Positions 42,790 to 55,819 are shown, numbered from the stretch's first letter. The stretch: DNA of 64,000 nucleotides from Xenorhabdus ehlersii (GCF_003610465.1 NZ_RAQI01000004.1:62001-126000), one strand, 5' to 3'. Numbers and translations: made by a program. The notes: generated by a model from the sequence alone, not told the origin.

Positions 42790-45700
42790 AGTGGGCAAAA
42801 AGGGTTAGTATTGCTTTCCTGCTGATTATTGGCCTGTTATTAGTGGCAGTTGTCGGACTGGTTGGCACTGAAACTGGTTTGCATTTGGTGATCAACAGTG
42901 CGGCACGTTGGGTTCCTGGATTGGATATTGCGAGTGTCAGCGGAGGTTGGCGTGATTTAACGTTAAAAGGCGTCAAATATCAGATGCCAGGCGTTAACGT
43001 TAATGCAGATAATTTACATCTCTCTATCCGGCTCTCCTGCCTGAAACACAGCCAGGTGTGCGTCAATGCATTGACAACTGAAGGGGTCACTGTTGCGGTG
43101 AATACCGCTGAACTTCCGCCATCGGCTCCTGTTACTGAATCAGAACCATTGACTGAATTGCAAACACCGTACCCTATCTCACTGGATTTGCTTTCTTTGA
43201 AAAATATTCATGTGCAGGTAGATGGTATCGCTATTGCATTGGATGAGTTTAAAACGGCTGCCCAGTGGCAGGAAAAACGACTGATATTAAAACCTACGGA
43301 AATTAATAGATTGCTGGTGGCATTGCCAAAAAGCACATCTGAAAAAATCGGTACAGCGCAAAAAATTGAGCAGCAGGCTGGAGCGGAAAAACCTCTGGGT
43401 GAAACGTTGAAGGCGTTGTTTGCCCAACCTCTGTTAGCGGAGTTACCTACTGTTCCCATTCCTCTTGATATCACGCTGGAGGGTATCCACGGCAGCCAGC
43501 TTCATTTGACAGGGGATACCGATATCAAGATTAACGATTTGCGGCTACAGGCCAGCAATCATGGGCAGGCAGTCGAGATAAAAACGTTAAGCGTACAGGC
43601 ACAGGAAGGCTCACTGGCGATACGGGGGACGGCAAAGCTAGCCGAAAAATGGCCAGTTAACCTGGTGGTTAAGAGTAAGGTCAATGACTTAAATCATATC
43701 AATCTGGATGACTTAAAAGGGCAACAGATTGATTTAACGTTAAAAGGTGCGTTGTTACAGCAGCTTAATCTCGCATTGGATCTTTCCGGCCCTGTCGCTG
43801 CCAATTTGGATGCTCAGACTGAATTGGCAACAGCAGGCTTGCCTGTTCGCCTGACATTGAAAAGCCAGCAACTGCAATGGCCACTTAAAGGCAAACCAGA
43901 ATATCAGCTTGATGGCATCAAGTTGCGCTTAAATGGTCAAGCCAGTCACTACGCTCTTTCCCTTCGCTCGGATATTAAGGGAAACGATCTTCCACCGGCA
44001 TCGTTGATGCTGGACGCAAAAGGCAATGAAGAATTGCTGAGGTTAACGCGCTTACGTTTGGCCACCTTGCAGGGGAAAGCCGATATTGCCGGCGTGGTTG
44101 ATTGGAGTAAAGCCATCAGTTGGAATACCAGGCTCATTTTGGATGGCATCAATACGGCCAAACAGTGGCCGGAATGGCCTGCCAGAGTAGATGGTCAAAT
44201 AGCCGTACGTGGCAGCTTGTATGGAGGAAGCTGGCAGCTTCAGATCCCTGAAATTACCCTTGATGGTCATGTGAAGCAGAATGCTATCAAAGCGCGTGGT
44301 AAGGCATCGGGTAACGCCGCGGGACAGTGGGATATTCCTCAATTCGATCTTACCGTTGGGCGTAATACGTTGAATGTACAAGGGCGGCTTACGGATAAGG
44401 CGTGGAAACTCGATGGTGAAATTAATGCACCGCAATTAACTGGCTTATTGCCGGGGCTGGCTGGCTTTATTACGGGTGAAGTCAAATTGCGAGGTAATAT
44501 GCAAGCCCCGCAAATCGTGGCAGATTTGAATGCACGTGGGTTACGTTGGCAGGATGTGCTAAGAGTGGATAGCGCCGCGATCAAAGGTGATGTACGTTCG
44601 GCTGAACAGATCCAGGGTCAGTTATCGGTTGTTGTGCGGCAATTGCAGCAAGCGGATTTAACGATCAAGAGCTTGACGCTCAACGCGAAAGGCACAGAAA
44701 GGAAGCATGATTTACAACTGAAAATAGAAGGAACACCGGTATCAGGCCACTTGGCACTTAAGGGCAGCTTTGATCGTCAAAAGGAGCACTGGCAAGGCAG
44801 TATCAACAATACTGACTTTAATACGCCTGTCGGTGAGTGGCGTTTAAGTAAGGCGATAGCCATTGATTATTTCAACTTGCAGCAAAAGGCCATAGTGGGA
44901 ACCCATTGCTGGCTTAATCCCAATGCTCATCTTTGTATCTCAAAACCTATTGAGGCAGGAACTAGCGGTCATGCACAAGTGGCACTTGAACGCTTTGATC
45001 TGGCTATGATCCAGCCATTCCTTGATAAAAGCACCCAACTTAAGGGGCTATTTAACGGTAATGCGGAGATCAGATGGACAGCAGGGCAGGGGTTGCCTCA
45101 GGCAAAAGTGACCCTTCAAGGGAATGGGGTACAAGTTCGTCAGGTTGTGGAAGGTAATACATTACCGATTAATTTTGAAACGCTGACCTTGCATGCAGGG
45201 CTGGCAGATGGCAAGGCTAATTTGGCATGGCTATTTAAATTGGCTGGCAATGGGCAGTTAAAAGGCGATGTGCAGGTCGCTGATTTAGAAGGTAGCCGAA
45301 AATTAGCGGGTAATGTCGATATTCAAGCACTTTCCTTAGGGTTGGTTAAACCCATTTTGGGTAAAGGCGAAAAAGTAGAGGGAGGATTAAATGCGAATTT
45401 ACGTATTGGTGGCAAAGCCAAAGATCCACTGCTATTTGGTCAACTTAACGCTGATGCCCTGCAAATGAGTAGCCATTGGCTTCCGTTCGATATTACCCAA
45501 GGTCAGTTAGCCGTGCATTTTGCCGGTACTAGTTCTGATTTGCATGGCATGGTTAGAACCCCTGAGGGGCAACTCAACCTGAATGGTTATGCTGATTGGC
45601 GCAACTTAGATGCATGGTACGCCAGAGTGACAGCCGATGGTGATAAGTTACGTGTCACTGTTCCGCCGATGGTAAAGGTGAATGTCAGCCCAAATTTGGT

Positions 45701-46571
45701 GCTGGAAGCAAAACCAAACCTGTTGAAACTCGACGGTAATGTGGATATTCCGTGGGCACGTATTACGGTTCAGGAGTTACCAGAATCAGCGGTAGGTGTT
45801 TCTGCTGATGAAGTGATGCTAAATAACAATCTCCAGCCCATCGAGAAGAAAAAATCACCTACTTTGATTCAAAGCAACTTAAATGTTCATATTGGCAATG
45901 ATGTGCATCTGAGTGCATTTGGTTTGAAGGCGCAGCTTAAAGGAAACTTGAAAGTCCTTCAGGATAAGCAGGGATTGGGCTTGAATGGCCAGATTGATAT
46001 CCCGGAAGGGAATTTCCATGCTTATGGGCAAGATTTGCAAGTGCGTAAGGGAACAATTATGTTCTCTGGCCCGCCAGATCAGCCATTGTTGAACATTGAA
46101 GCTATCCGTAATCCAGAATCGACAGCGAACAAAGTCATCGCGGGTGTGCGTGTTACCGGATTGGCAGATAAACCGAAAGTAGAAGTTTTTTCTGATCCGG
46201 TAAAATCACAACAGGAAGCCTTGTCTTACTTGTTACGTGGTGAAGGATTGGAAAAAGGGGATTCTGACAACTCGCAAATGGCGGCTATGCTGATTGGATT
46301 GGGGATTGCCCAGAGTGGCCAATTAGTCGGTAAGATTGGGGAAACTTTTGGCGTTTCTGATTTGGCTTTAGATACTCAAGGGGTAGGTGATAAATCTCAG
46401 GTAGTTGTCAGTGGCAGAATTACCAACAACTTACAAGTGAAGTATGGTGTGGGTATTTTTGATTCTTTGGCGACGTTGACGTTACGTTATCGTGTGATGC
46501 CAAGATTGTATCTGGAAGCGGTATCTGGTATTGATCAGGCTTTAGATCTGCTCTATGAGTTTGAGTTTTAA
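42786..46571 (+). CDS. tamB: Translocation and assembly module inner-membrane protein TamB
   Basis: A 1261-residue AsmA-like protein (E. coli 1259). One N-terminal membrane anchor (about 8-27), a very long beta-helical hydrophobic groove and the C-terminal DUF490/TamB domain ([19 protein letters not shown]; final [21 protein letters not shown] region). It bridges the periplasm to TamA and is linked to autotransporter assembly and lipid transport; the inverse autotransporter downstream is a possible client. Confidence 0.95.
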   Translation: MKWAKRVSIAFLLIIGLLLVAVVGLVGTETGLHLVINSAARWVPGLDIASVSGGWRDLTLKGVKYQMPGVNVNADNLHLSIRLSCLKHSQVCVNALTTEGVTVAVNTAELPPSAPVTESEPLTELQTPYPISLDLLSLKNIHVQVDGIAIALDEFKTAAQWQEKRLILKPTEINRLLVALPKSTSEKIGTAQKIEQQAGAEKPLGETLKALFAQPLLAELPTVPIPLDITLEGIHGSQLHLTGDTDIKINDLRLQASNHGQAVEIKTLSVQAQEGSLAIRGTAKLAEKWPVNLVVKSKVNDLNHINLDDLKGQQIDLTLKGALLQQLNLALDLSGPVAANLDAQTELATAGLPVRLTLKSQQLQWPLKGKPEYQLDGIKLRLNGQASHYALSLRSDIKGNDLPPASLMLDAKGNEELLRLTRLRLATLQGKADIAGVVDWSKAISWNTRLILDGINTAKQWPEWPARVDGQIAVRGSLYGGSWQLQIPEITLDGHVKQNAIKARGKASGNAAGQWDIPQFDLTVGRNTLNVQGRLTDKAWKLDGEINAPQLTGLLPGLAGFITGEVKLRGNMQAPQIVADLNARGLRWQDVLRVDSAAIKGDVRSAEQIQGQLSVVVRQLQQADLTIKSLTLNAKGTERKHDLQLKIEGTPVSGHLALKGSFDRQKEHWQGSINNTDFNTPVGEWRLSKAIAIDYFNLQQKAIVGTHCWLNPNAHLCISKPIEAGTSGHAQVALERFDLAMIQPFLDKSTQLKGLFNGNAEIRWTAGQGLPQAKVTLQGNGVQVRQVVEGNTLPINFETLTLHAGLADGKANLAWLFKLAGNGQLKGDVQVADLEGSRKLAGNVDIQALSLGLVKPILGKGEKVEGGLNANLRIGGKAKDPLLFGQLNADALQMSSHWLPFDITQGQLAVHFAGTSSDLHGMVRTPEGQLNLNGYADWRNLDAWYARVTADGDKLRVTVPPMVKVNVSPNLVLEAKPNLLKLDGNVDIPWARITVQELPESAVGVSADEVMLNNNLQPIEKKKSPTLIQSNLNVHIGNDVHLSAFGLKAQLKGNLKVLQDKQGLGLNGQIDIPEGNFHAYGQDLQVRKGTIMFSGPPDQPLLNIEAIRNPESTANKVIAGVRVTGLADKPKVEVFSDPVKSQQEALSYLLRGEGLEKGDSDNSQMAAMLIGLGIAQSGQLVGKIGETFGVSDLALDTQGVGDKSQVVVSGRITNNLQVKYGVGIFDSLATLTLRYRVMPRLYLEAVSGIDQALDLLYEFEF

Positions 46572-46573
46572 AG

Positions 46574-46921
46574 ATGCGAGTTATTGTTTATGGCAGCCTG
46601 AGGCGAAAACAAGGCAATCATCACTGGATGACGGATGCCCAATTGTTGGGAGAGCACAGATTAGAAGGTTATGAAATTTATGATCTGGGGCACTATCCGG
46701 CGGTTGTCCGTGGCGAAGGAACCATTGAATGTGAAGTTTATCGTATTACGCCATCCATCCTGACAGAATTGGATGAGTTGAAAAAAAACGCTCAGGAGTA
46801 CGAAAGGGAACTGATTGAAACACCGTATGGCAAGGCCTGGATCTACCTCTACAAATTACCTGTTGAGGGATTGCACCGGATAACCTGTGGTGACTGGCTG
46901 AAACGCCATGAGAAAGAGTAA
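46574..46921 (+). CDS. ytfP: Gamma-glutamylcyclotransferase-like YtfP
   Basis: A 115-residue member of the GGCT-like family: MRVIVYGSLRRKQGNHHWM near the start and the acidic residue in the DELKKNAQEYERELI segment. Two bases after tamB, as in E. coli. Substrate unknown. Confidence 0.93.
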   Translation: MRVIVYGSLRRKQGNHHWMTDAQLLGEHRLEGYEIYDLGHYPAVVRGEGTIECEVYRITPSILTELDELKKNAQEYERELIETPYGKAWIYLYKLPVEGLHRITCGDWLKRHEKE

Positions 46922-46945
46922 AAATTAGACAATCGGAAGATAAAC

Positions 46946-46983
46946 AAAAACCTCTGTCCCTGGTCGGGGCAGAGGTTTTTTGG
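46946..46983. terminator. Bidirectional terminator between ytfP and ppa
   Basis: AAAAACCTCTGTCCC / GGGGCAGAGGTTTTT, with A and T runs on both sides, between convergent genes. Confidence 0.9.
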
Positions 46984-47011
46984 GATTAAAACCCGCAATT
47001 ACCTGTCAGGA

Positions 47012-47542
47012 TTATTTTTTAGCAGCGCGTTCAAAAGAAGACAGGATCTCAGCTTTAGCGGCTTCAGCATTATCCCAGCCTTCAACTTTAACCCACTTGC
47101 CTTTTTCCAGATCTTTGTAGTGCTCGAAGAAGTGAGTGATTTGGGCACGCAGCAGTTCTGGCAGATCGTTCACATCTTTGATGTGATCGTATTCTTTGCT
47201 CAGTTTGGTATGAGGAACAGCGACCAGTTTTGCATCTTCACCGGATTCGTCAGTCATTTTCAGGACACCCACTGGACGGCAGCGGATCACAGAACCTGGC
47301 TGCAATGGGTAGGGTGTTGGCACCAATACGTCAACTGGGTCACCATCGAGAGACAGGGTATGGTTGATGTAGCCGTAGTTACATGGGTAGAACATCGCGG
47401 TTGACATGAAACGGTCTACAAACAGGGCACCAGACTCTTTGTCTACTTCATATTTGATGGGATCGGCATTTGCTGGGATCTCAATGATGACATAAATATC
47501 TTCAGGCAGCTCTTTGCCAGCCGGTACATTATTCAGGCTCAT
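47012..47542 (-). CDS. ppa: Inorganic pyrophosphatase
   Basis: 176 residues, as in E. coli. Family I motif DGDPVDVLV with three metal-binding Asp. The frame extends 40 codons upstream, but [18 protein letters not shown] is the conserved start. Confidence 0.97.
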   Translation of the reverse strand: MSLNNVPAGKELPEDIYVIIEIPANADPIKYEVDKESGALFVDRFMSTAMFYPCNYGYINHTLSLDGDPVDVLVPTPYPLQPGSVIRCRPVGVLKMTDESGEDAKLVAVPHTKLSKEYDHIKDVNDLPELLRAQITHFFEHYKDLEKGKWVKVEGWDNAEAAKAEILSSFERAAKK

Positions 47543-47652
47543 AAAACGGTTTCCTTCAATGTTAAACCAAAATGGAGTGCGGGGTATTATAGCCAAAACA
47601 GGCCAAAATTCCTCGGATTTTTCGGTGGTTGGCGGTGGCTTAAAAGCATAAT

Positions 47653-47689
47653 AAAAAAGCACAGACTCAAGTTTAATTGAGTCTGTGCT
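47653..47689 (-). terminator. Intrinsic terminator after the inverse autotransporter
   Basis: A perfect 13-bp stem (AGCACAGACTCAA / TTGAGTCTGTGCT) with a 6-base loop, followed on the minus strand by a T run. It lies 20 bp past the stop codon. Confidence 0.9.
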
Positions 47690-47708
47690 GATTTATATTA
47701 AGCGTAGT

Positions 47709-50700
47709 TTAATATGGCGAAACTTGTCCATAACCATCAACGCGTATTATACAAAGGAGCATTGACGAAGGGGCAGATAGACTTGCCTTTTTAGCTTCCC
47801 TTGTATCGTAGTCATATCCATAATAAAGTCCTCCCTCTGATGGAGTATATATTTTCATTATATTAGTCCCGGCCGTGTGATTCCGCAGATATTGCAATCC
47901 AAAGTCAGGGAAATGCGTTTTGTCATATTCATAACTAATTGACGTCAGAGTCGTCGTTTGCGGAGTTGCTCCTATATCAGTCAGGTTCGGTGTGACAGCG
48001 TTCTGACCATTGATATTATCCTTGCCAGTCCAATCCACATCCTGACAGTCTGGAGAGCCATTCAAGAGAACAGTCTTCGAACTCGGATTATTGGGATCAG
48101 GATGTTCAGGAATAAGTAGGTATCTCCGTGGGTTGAAGGTATAGTAATAACTAGATTTTACTCCCGTGTCCATAACTGTTTTGGTGAGTGTCACTGTTAC
48201 CGGCCATTGCTCAATGGAGAAACTATCTCGGGGGAATGTTATCTCTCCTGAGTATAGATCTACTTTCACCAAGTTAGGATTGGAAGATTTGATACTTGAT
48301 GGACTGTTCGAAGTCTGTGTACCACCTGAGCGGTTAATTGCCGTGTAATCATACAACTGTGTTCCATCCTGCGCCAGTTGAATAACCAGATCTCCATGTA
48401 CGTTATAAGGTCTTCCCTGCTCAGCAATATATTTCGTAACATTTGAACCTTTCGCACCCATCAGAATTCCCACTGGTATTGGGATAGGATCGAAGCTTAC
48501 CGGTACGGATTGTATGCTATTTGTATCATTTTCACTGGCTGCATCTGGCATTAGTTTGAAATAAAGTCCATCTATACCGACAAGACTTGACATAGAGAGA
48601 GTCACATAACCCTCGTTATCGGTGGTTGGATTTGTAGGAATCTCAAGTTTAATTTCTTCTACAGGCGGAATGATATTAGAAGCAGCATTCATTATTTCCG
48701 CTTTAAGTTTAACAAGAGACTGATTTTTAAGAGGGAGTTTGCTTTCTGCGTCAATGACTGGCACCTTATAGGTATAGCGCTCTTTTCCGCCAGCGGTTAA
48801 TGGCCCTACAGGTGATTGCGATATTGCACCGAATGCAAACTTCAAGCTTTTTGGTGTAACAAAATCGAGTGGCTTAGAGAAGCTTTGATGTTTGTCATTA
48901 ATCAACACCTCAACTTTAGCACCTTTCACTACCTGGGTACTGGTCACAATCGCTTTGATTTTACCCTCCTGATCAGAGGAATTCTCATAGCCAGGTGCGG
49001 GCTTAACCGATAATCCCGGTAGATCAGCAGGCTCGGTACTCCATTGTAAGTTCATATCCATTTTTTTATTGATGGGATTGCCATTGAGATCGAACACAGT
49101 CGCAGTCACAATGATTGGTTTGCGTTCCGTTGCCTCATAAGGCCCTTTTTGGTCGAACACAAAATCTTTGGCCTGAATAGCATCACTAAGATTAGTGAAA
49201 TAAAATGGCTTATCGCCTTTTATCTCCAATTTAGGTTGCTCATCCATTGACAGATAAATCTTTGTTTTCGGATTAATCGGTTGAGTACTGCTCAACATGG
49301 CAGTTAGCTGGCCTGCATCATTAGTCATGCCTGCTGAGTCCCAGGTTAATGTTGCATGTTTATCTGGTGGATCGAGGCTCCATTTTACGTTCGATATCGC
49401 CTTGTTTTTAATTGGCGGGTTGTTTTTATTGCCATAGGTGATTGTAGCTGCCAGCTCATAAGCCGGTTTGCCATTGGAAATTATAGGGCCTGTGCCACTT
49501 GGCTTGATGCTTTGGTCTTTAATGGCAAAAGGCTCAACAACCACGTTCATGTAAGATGTCATGGGCTTATTGTTACCCGTGACTTCAGAAACAGCAGACA
49601 GGGTATAGCTGTTTATCCCCTTGGCAGAATATTTCGGCAGGTCCAGTTCAACAGATCTGCCATGAGGTGTGATAGCTCCCCCGTTTTTACGGAACTCTTC
49701 ATTAGCCTGCCATGATAGTTTCTTCAGTTTGTGCTCAGCGGTAATATTAGGGGTGATTTGAACATGTTGGGCACTATATCCGCTTAATGTATTTGGCAAA
49801 GCAAGGTTGAACACGGGTTTTTTCTTGTAGTCCAGCACGATGTGGTTGTTTCTTTGCACGATATCATAACGGCTTCCCGTTAGTGTGCGCATAGCAGCAA
49901 CACTATTCGGTGAAATTTGATCCGCAAAAGGCATACCAAAACGATAATTCAGATTGGCCTGGAAGAGAGCCTCACTGTGTCCACTGCTTCCGAGCTTATA
50001 ATCCACACCCATTGTCATCAGTGGAATCGGGGTGTAATTTAGGCCAAGTCGGGCAAGGTTAGGGTTTTTTTGCTTGGTTTTCCGATTGAACAGGGCAACG
50101 TTATCGCCAAAGTACTGCTCATAACTCAACTTACCCCCAAGGTTTGGATAAGCTGGTAAGAAAAATTCACCATTGATATCGTAGCCGTTGGCTGGCCGTT
50201 CTTCATATTCCAGCTCTTTGGGGGATTGGCGCCATTTGCTCAAGCGCCAGTAAGTGTTGGCAGACAATTTAATATAATCGGTCCAAATTTCCCCACCAAC
50301 CCCCAACCGTTGATGTTGTCCCGTGAAATCATTGTCAAGGAAGGTATTTAAACCATACATCCAATTGGGTGTGAAATAACGTCCACCAAGGCCGAGGTTT
50401 AGGGTATTGCGGCTATCGTGTCGGCGATAACCTAACTGAGAGAAAAATAGCCAATCCGCTTTATTGTCATAGAGAGGTAACAGTAGATCCAAGGAGCTGC
50501 TATCCAGTTTTCCTTTTTTATCGACGGAAAGATTAATATTGGCTGTACCAAATCTGGATAACCATTTTTGCGTTTCCGTGGATATCGCACCATTGATTTT
50601 CCCCAAAGCGTAGGATTTTGCCTGTTCGGTTAATTGAGATGGGGAAGAGGATAAAATATTACTCACCCTATGGATATTTTGTGCGATGACTCCTGCTTCT

Positions 50701-50888
50701 TTATCGAGAGCAGTTTGCTTATCTTGCGCCTGATTGGCGTTCTTTTCATTTTCTGATCCTGGTAAGGACATTCTATTCTCTTGAATTTTTTCACCCGCTG
50801 CAAGCGCACTCGTAGGAGTAAAGGGTAAAAAAAGCGAATACACGAGTATAGAAAGCCGAAAAACTTTATGATTTATATACGAGTCCAT
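47709..50888 (-). CDS. Intimin/invasin-like inverse autotransporter adhesin
   Basis: About 1059 residues (1064 from the upstream ATG at 50903; the ATG at 50888 has GAGGA at 8 bases). It has a signal peptide ending ALAAG, an alpha-helical periplasmic segment, and the inverse-autotransporter beta-barrel (about 100-330: DLLLPLYDNKADWLFFSQLG, RYDIVQRNNHIVLDYKKK). At least three bacterial Ig-like domains follow from about 455, and a C-terminal region ends in two Cys 98 residues apart, the only pair, suggesting a disulphide-closed tip like intimin's. No LysM seen. Target unknown. Confidence 0.9.
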   Translation of the reverse strand: MDSYINHKVFRLSILVYSLFLPFTPTSALAAGEKIQENRMSLPGSENEKNANQAQDKQTALDKEAGVIAQNIHRVSNILSSSPSQLTEQAKSYALGKINGAISTETQKWLSRFGTANINLSVDKKGKLDSSSLDLLLPLYDNKADWLFFSQLGYRRHDSRNTLNLGLGGRYFTPNWMYGLNTFLDNDFTGQHQRLGVGGEIWTDYIKLSANTYWRLSKWRQSPKELEYEERPANGYDINGEFFLPAYPNLGGKLSYEQYFGDNVALFNRKTKQKNPNLARLGLNYTPIPLMTMGVDYKLGSSGHSEALFQANLNYRFGMPFADQISPNSVAAMRTLTGSRYDIVQRNNHIVLDYKKKPVFNLALPNTLSGYSAQHVQITPNITAEHKLKKLSWQANEEFRKNGGAITPHGRSVELDLPKYSAKGINSYTLSAVSEVTGNNKPMTSYMNVVVEPFAIKDQSIKPSGTGPIISNGKPAYELAATITYGNKNNPPIKNKAISNVKWSLDPPDKHATLTWDSAGMTNDAGQLTAMLSSTQPINPKTKIYLSMDEQPKLEIKGDKPFYFTNLSDAIQAKDFVFDQKGPYEATERKPIIVTATVFDLNGNPINKKMDMNLQWSTEPADLPGLSVKPAPGYENSSDQEGKIKAIVTSTQVVKGAKVEVLINDKHQSFSKPLDFVTPKSLKFAFGAISQSPVGPLTAGGKERYTYKVPVIDAESKLPLKNQSLVKLKAEIMNAASNIIPPVEEIKLEIPTNPTTDNEGYVTLSMSSLVGIDGLYFKLMPDAASENDTNSIQSVPVSFDPIPIPVGILMGAKGSNVTKYIAEQGRPYNVHGDLVIQLAQDGTQLYDYTAINRSGGTQTSNSPSSIKSSNPNLVKVDLYSGEITFPRDSFSIEQWPVTVTLTKTVMDTGVKSSYYYTFNPRRYLLIPEHPDPNNPSSKTVLLNGSPDCQDVDWTGKDNINGQNAVTPNLTDIGATPQTTTLTSISYEYDKTHFPDFGLQYLRNHTAGTNIMKIYTPSEGGLYYGYDYDTREAKKASLSAPSSMLLCIIRVDGYGQVSPY

Positions 50889-51285
50889 ATATGAATTCCT
50901 CATAAAATATGGGCTGTCGCCAGCGCTTTAGCGTTACACCTTTGATGTTCCAAATTTCAGTTTTATTGGGTATAGCTATCTCATTAATATAAAAAAGATA
51001 ATATTTCCCATACCTACATACATTAGGAAAACTTTTATTGTTATGCGTAATGAAAAATAATTATCGATTGATAGAAAAAAGTTATCAGTTTATTGCCACT
51101 GAAATTGGGTTTCATTTTTTAAAAAGTTTTTCATGTAAGAGCGGTGTTTTTTTCAGGAATGACTATGGCGTATCAGTGAGAATATATAATTAAATGGTTG
51201 CAAGCTTAATAAGCCTGTGGTTTGGAAAATAAATGGAATAAGAGGTGGAAACCCACCTCTTTAAATTATGGCTTAATAATACTGC
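50889..51285. other. AT-rich region between the adhesin and fbp
   Basis: It includes a probable fbp terminator hairpin (AAGAGGTGG / CCACCTCTT, 51240-51261). No other feature recognised; the adhesin promoter must lie here. Confidence 0.45.
51240..51262 (-). terminator. Hairpin terminator after fbp
   Basis: 9-bp stem, 4-base loop, 24 bp past the fbp stop on the minus strand. T run weak. Confidence 0.5.
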
Positions 51286-52290
51286 TTATTGATCAGGAAA
51301 CTCGGCCATAAAACTTTCGGCTTTTTCTACCATAGATTTGGTGCCGACAAAAAAAGGTACTCGTTGGTGCAGTTTATTTGGCACGATATCTAGAATACGG
51401 TTTGCTCCATCGCTGGCTTTACCACCGGCTTGCTCAGCCAGGAGTGCGATTGGGTTGCACTCATAAAGTAAGCGGAGTTTGCCCGTTGGATGGCTTGCCG
51501 TACTTGGGTAGATATAGATCCCACCTTTTAATAAATTGCGGTGGAAATCCGCAACCAGAGAACCGATATAACGGGTTGTGTAAGGGCGCTGGGTTGCTTC
51601 GTCTTGTTCCTGACAATATTTGATGTATTTTTTCACGCCCATTGGAAACTTGATGTAGTTCCCTTCATTGATAGAGTACATATTGCCCTTTGCTGGGAAT
51701 TGGACTTTCTCATGGGTCAGACAGAATACACCGAGGGAAGGATCATAAGTAAAAGTATGGACACCACAGCCTGTTGTATAAACCAACATTGTAGATGAAC
51801 CATAAACCACATAACCCGCTGCAACCTGACGATTGCCCGGTTGCAGGAAATCTTCTTCGGTTACAGGTTGCCCGATCGGGGTGACTCGATGGTAAATTGA
51901 GAAAATAGTCCCGACGGAAACGTTTACATCAATATTCGAAGAACCATCCAGTGGATCCATCAAAACAACATACTTCGCATTTTCTGCTCGGTCGCCATCA
52001 AAAATAACGATGTCGTCTTCCTCTTCGGAAGCAATGCCTGCAACTTCGCCGCGTGCTTTCAGTGCTGCCTTGAGTTTTTCATTGGCATACAAATCCAGTT
52101 TCATCTGGACTTCACCCTGAACATTAGATACACCACTTGTGCCTAAAATATCCACCAGACCGGCTTTATTGATATCTCTATGGATGATTTTGGCACCTAA
52201 CTTTATGGCAGACAGTAGTGCAGTCAGTTCACCTGTAGCATGCGGAAAATCTTGCTGCTTTTCGACGATGAATTCGCCCAATGTTTTCAT
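51286..52290 (-). CDS. fbp: Fructose-1,6-bisphosphatase class 1
   Basis: A 334-residue gluconeogenic enzyme (E. coli 332). Active-site signature [20 protein letters not shown] (about 109-128) and [20 protein letters not shown]. Divergent from mpl, as in E. coli. Confidence 0.97.
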   Translation of the reverse strand: MKTLGEFIVEKQQDFPHATGELTALLSAIKLGAKIIHRDINKAGLVDILGTSGVSNVQGEVQMKLDLYANEKLKAALKARGEVAGIASEEEDDIVIFDGDRAENAKYVVLMDPLDGSSNIDVNVSVGTIFSIYHRVTPIGQPVTEEDFLQPGNRQVAAGYVVYGSSTMLVYTTGCGVHTFTYDPSLGVFCLTHEKVQFPAKGNMYSINEGNYIKFPMGVKKYIKYCQEQDEATQRPYTTRYIGSLVADFHRNLLKGGIYIYPSTASHPTGKLRLLYECNPIALLAEQAGGKASDGANRILDIVPNKLHQRVPFFVGTKSMVEKAESFMAEFPDQ

Positions 52291-52473
52291 GACAAAGGCC
52301 TTGAATTGGTTGTGGTTTTAGGAAGCGTGCTTCACTTATGTGTTGCACTTATGTGCCGCACTTAGGCGCGGGCAGTTTAGCTAAAGAATCCAATGATTCA
52401 TAGGTTATTGCATTTTTAATCTCTGATTTGAGGGTTAAAATAGTGATACAGTTCATGAATCAGGTAGAAATAA

Positions 52474-53844
52474 ATGCGTATTCATATTCTTGGCATTTGC
52501 GGTACTTTCATGGGTGGGCTGGCGATCCTCGCTCGCGCACAGGGGCATGAAGTGACTGGCTCTGATGCCAATGTATATCCCCCAATGAGCACTTTGCTGG
52601 AAAAACAGGGCATTGAGCTGACCCAAGGGTACGATCCGGCACAGCTCGATCCTGCTCCAGATATGGTGATCATTGGTAATGCCATGACACGTGGTAATCC
52701 CTGCGTAGAAGCCGTGCTGGATCGAGGCATTCCTTATACTTCTGGCCCGCAATGGTTGCATGATCATATATTGCCGGAGCGTTGGGTATTGGCTGTCGCT
52801 GGAACTCACGGCAAAACAACGACAGCGGGTATGGTGGCCTGGATCTTGGAAGAGTGTGGCTATAAACCAGGATTCCTGATTGGTGGTGTGCCAGGGAATT
52901 TTGAAGTTTCAGCACACATCGGTGAAAGCCCATTTTTTGTGATTGAAGCTGATGAATATGACTGTGCCTTCTTTGACAAGCGTTCGAAATTTGTCCACTA
53001 CAGTCCCCGCACACTGGTCATGAACAATCTTGAGTTTGATCATGCCGACATTTTCGAAAATTTGGGCGCTATTCAAAAACAGTTCCACCATCTCGTCAGG
53101 GTTGTGCCGAGTACCGGCAAGATCATTGTTCCTGATAATGATATTAATTTGAAGCAGGTGCTTTCAATGGGATGTTGGAGTGAATTGGAACAGATCGGAG
53201 AAAGCGGTCATTGGCAGGCGAAGAAAGCTAGCCAGGATAGCAGCCACTACCAGGTATTCCATCGGGGTGAGCAGGTTGGGGAAGTGAAGTGGTCATTGGT
53301 TGGTGAGCACAATATGCATAATGGTTTGATCGCAATTGCGGCAGCCCATCATGTGGGCGTTCAACCTGCGGATGCCTGTCAGGCATTATGCCAATTTATT
53401 AACGCCCGTCGTCGCCTTGAATTGCGCGGCGAAGTCAATGGCATCTCGGTGTATGATGATTTTGCCCATCATCCAACGGCTATCTTAGCCACACTGGAGG
53501 CGTTGAGAAGTAAAGTGGGCGGTATGGCTCGTATTCTTGCCGTACTGGAACCGCGTTCGAATACCATGAAACTGGGAATGAGCAAAAATGATATTGCTCC
53601 TTCTTTGGGGCGCGCCGATGAAGTTTTTCTCTATCAACCCACCAATATTCCGTGGCAGGTGGTTGAAATTGCTGAACAGTGTATTCAGCCCGCTCGTTGG
53701 AGTGGAGATATTGATACGTTGGTTAAAATGATTGTAGAAACGGCCCAGCCCAGTGACCATATTCTGCTTATGAGCAATGGTGGATTTGGCGGTATTCACG
53801 AAAAACTACTGGCTGCATTGACGAAAAAAATAAGCGCGGATTAA
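52474..53844 (+). CDS. mpl: UDP-N-acetylmuramate:L-Ala-gamma-D-Glu-meso-DAP ligase
   Basis: A 456-residue Mur-ligase family enzyme that recycles the murein tripeptide. N-terminal MRIHILGICGTFMGGLAILA, ATP motif GTHGKTTTAGMVAW (about 110-123), and the later DDFAHHPTAI. Length near E. coli (457). Confidence 0.96.
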   Translation: MRIHILGICGTFMGGLAILARAQGHEVTGSDANVYPPMSTLLEKQGIELTQGYDPAQLDPAPDMVIIGNAMTRGNPCVEAVLDRGIPYTSGPQWLHDHILPERWVLAVAGTHGKTTTAGMVAWILEECGYKPGFLIGGVPGNFEVSAHIGESPFFVIEADEYDCAFFDKRSKFVHYSPRTLVMNNLEFDHADIFENLGAIQKQFHHLVRVVPSTGKIIVPDNDINLKQVLSMGCWSELEQIGESGHWQAKKASQDSSHYQVFHRGEQVGEVKWSLVGEHNMHNGLIAIAAAHHVGVQPADACQALCQFINARRRLELRGEVNGISVYDDFAHHPTAILATLEALRSKVGGMARILAVLEPRSNTMKLGMSKNDIAPSLGRADEVFLYQPTNIPWQVVEIAEQCIQPARWSGDIDTLVKMIVETAQPSDHILLMSNGGFGGIHEKLLAALTKKISAD

Positions 53845-53864
53845 TCAATATTTTCTTATATTTC

Positions 53865-53909
53865 GGTCTGCCATACGCATATTTTGATTAGATTGGCATA
53901 CGGCAGACC
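53865..53909. terminator. Hairpin between convergent mpl and argR
   Basis: GGTCTGCC / GGCAGACC around a 29-base interior; there is no strong T run, so its role as a terminator is uncertain. Confidence 0.4.
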
Positions 53910-53917
53910 TGAAAAAA

Positions 53918-54825
<908 letters not shown>

Positions 54826-55764
54826 ATGAAAGTTGCAGTTCTCGGCGCAGCCGGTGGTATTGGTCAGGCACTTGCCCTTCTACTCAAGACCCAGCTTCCT
54901 TCAGGTTCAGAACTTTCCTTGTATGACATTGCTCCGGTGACCCCAGGCGTGGCAACCGATCTGAGCCATATTCCAACGGAAGTTAAAGTCACTGGTTTTG
55001 CTGGTGAAGATGCAACCCCTGCCTTGGTAGGTGCAGATGTCGTATTGATTTCTGCGGGTGTGGCGCGTAAACCTGGTATGGATCGCTCCGATTTGTTCAA
55101 TATCAATGCGGGTATCATTCGTAATCTGGTTCAGCAGGTTGCTAAAACTTGCCCAAAAGCATTAATTGGCATTATTACCAACCCAGTCAATACCACTGTA
55201 GCGATTGCTGCTGAAGTACTGAAAAAAGAAGGGGTGTACGATAAGAACCGCCTGTTTGGTGTCACAACCCTGGATATCATTCGTTCCAACACCTTTGTTG
55301 CTGAGCTGAAAGGCAAGAAAGTAGAAGAAATAGAAGTTCCTGTTATTGGCGGGCACTCTGGTGTGACCATTCTGCCTCTGCTGTCGCAAATTCCAGGTGT
55401 TAGCTTCACTGATGAAGAAATTGAAGCATTGACCAAGCGTATCCAGAATGCGGGCACTGAGGTTGTTGAAGCGAAAGCGGGTGGTGGCTCTGCAACACTG
55501 TCTATGGGACAAGCAGCGGCTCGTTTGGGGCTGTCACTGCTCCGTGGCTTGCAAGGCGAAAGCAATGTTGTTGAGTGCAGCTATGTTGAAGGTGATGGCA
55601 AATATGCCCGTTTCTTTGCGCAGCCTGTTCGCTTAGGTAAAAATGGTATCGAAGAACGTTTAGATATTGGCAAGTTGAGTGACTTCGAACAGAAAGCATT
55701 GGATAACATGCTGGATGTTTTGAAGAAAGATATTGAATTAGGCGAGAAGTTTATTAACGGCTAA
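54826..55764 (+). CDS. mdh: Malate dehydrogenase
   Basis: A 312-residue NAD-dependent TCA-cycle enzyme, same length as E. coli. [20 protein letters not shown]ossmann start, catalytic [18 protein letters not shown]. Start at 54826 chosen for AAGGAG upstream and homology, although the frame is open 11 codons earlier. Confidence 0.98.
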   Translation: MKVAVLGAAGGIGQALALLLKTQLPSGSELSLYDIAPVTPGVATDLSHIPTEVKVTGFAGEDATPALVGADVVLISAGVARKPGMDRSDLFNINAGIIRNLVQQVAKTCPKALIGIITNPVNTTVAIAAEVLKKEGVYDKNRLFGVTTLDIIRSNTFVAELKGKKVEEIEVPVIGGHSGVTILPLLSQIPGVSFTDEEIEALTKRIQNAGTEVVEAKAGGGSATLSMGQAAARLGLSLLRGLQGESNVVECSYVEGDGKYARFFAQPVRLGKNGIEERLDIGKLSDFEQKALDNMLDVLKKDIELGEKFING

Positions 55765-55819
55765 TTCATTTATTAATGATTTATTAATATACGAATTAAG
55801 TTAAATATATTAAATAACT

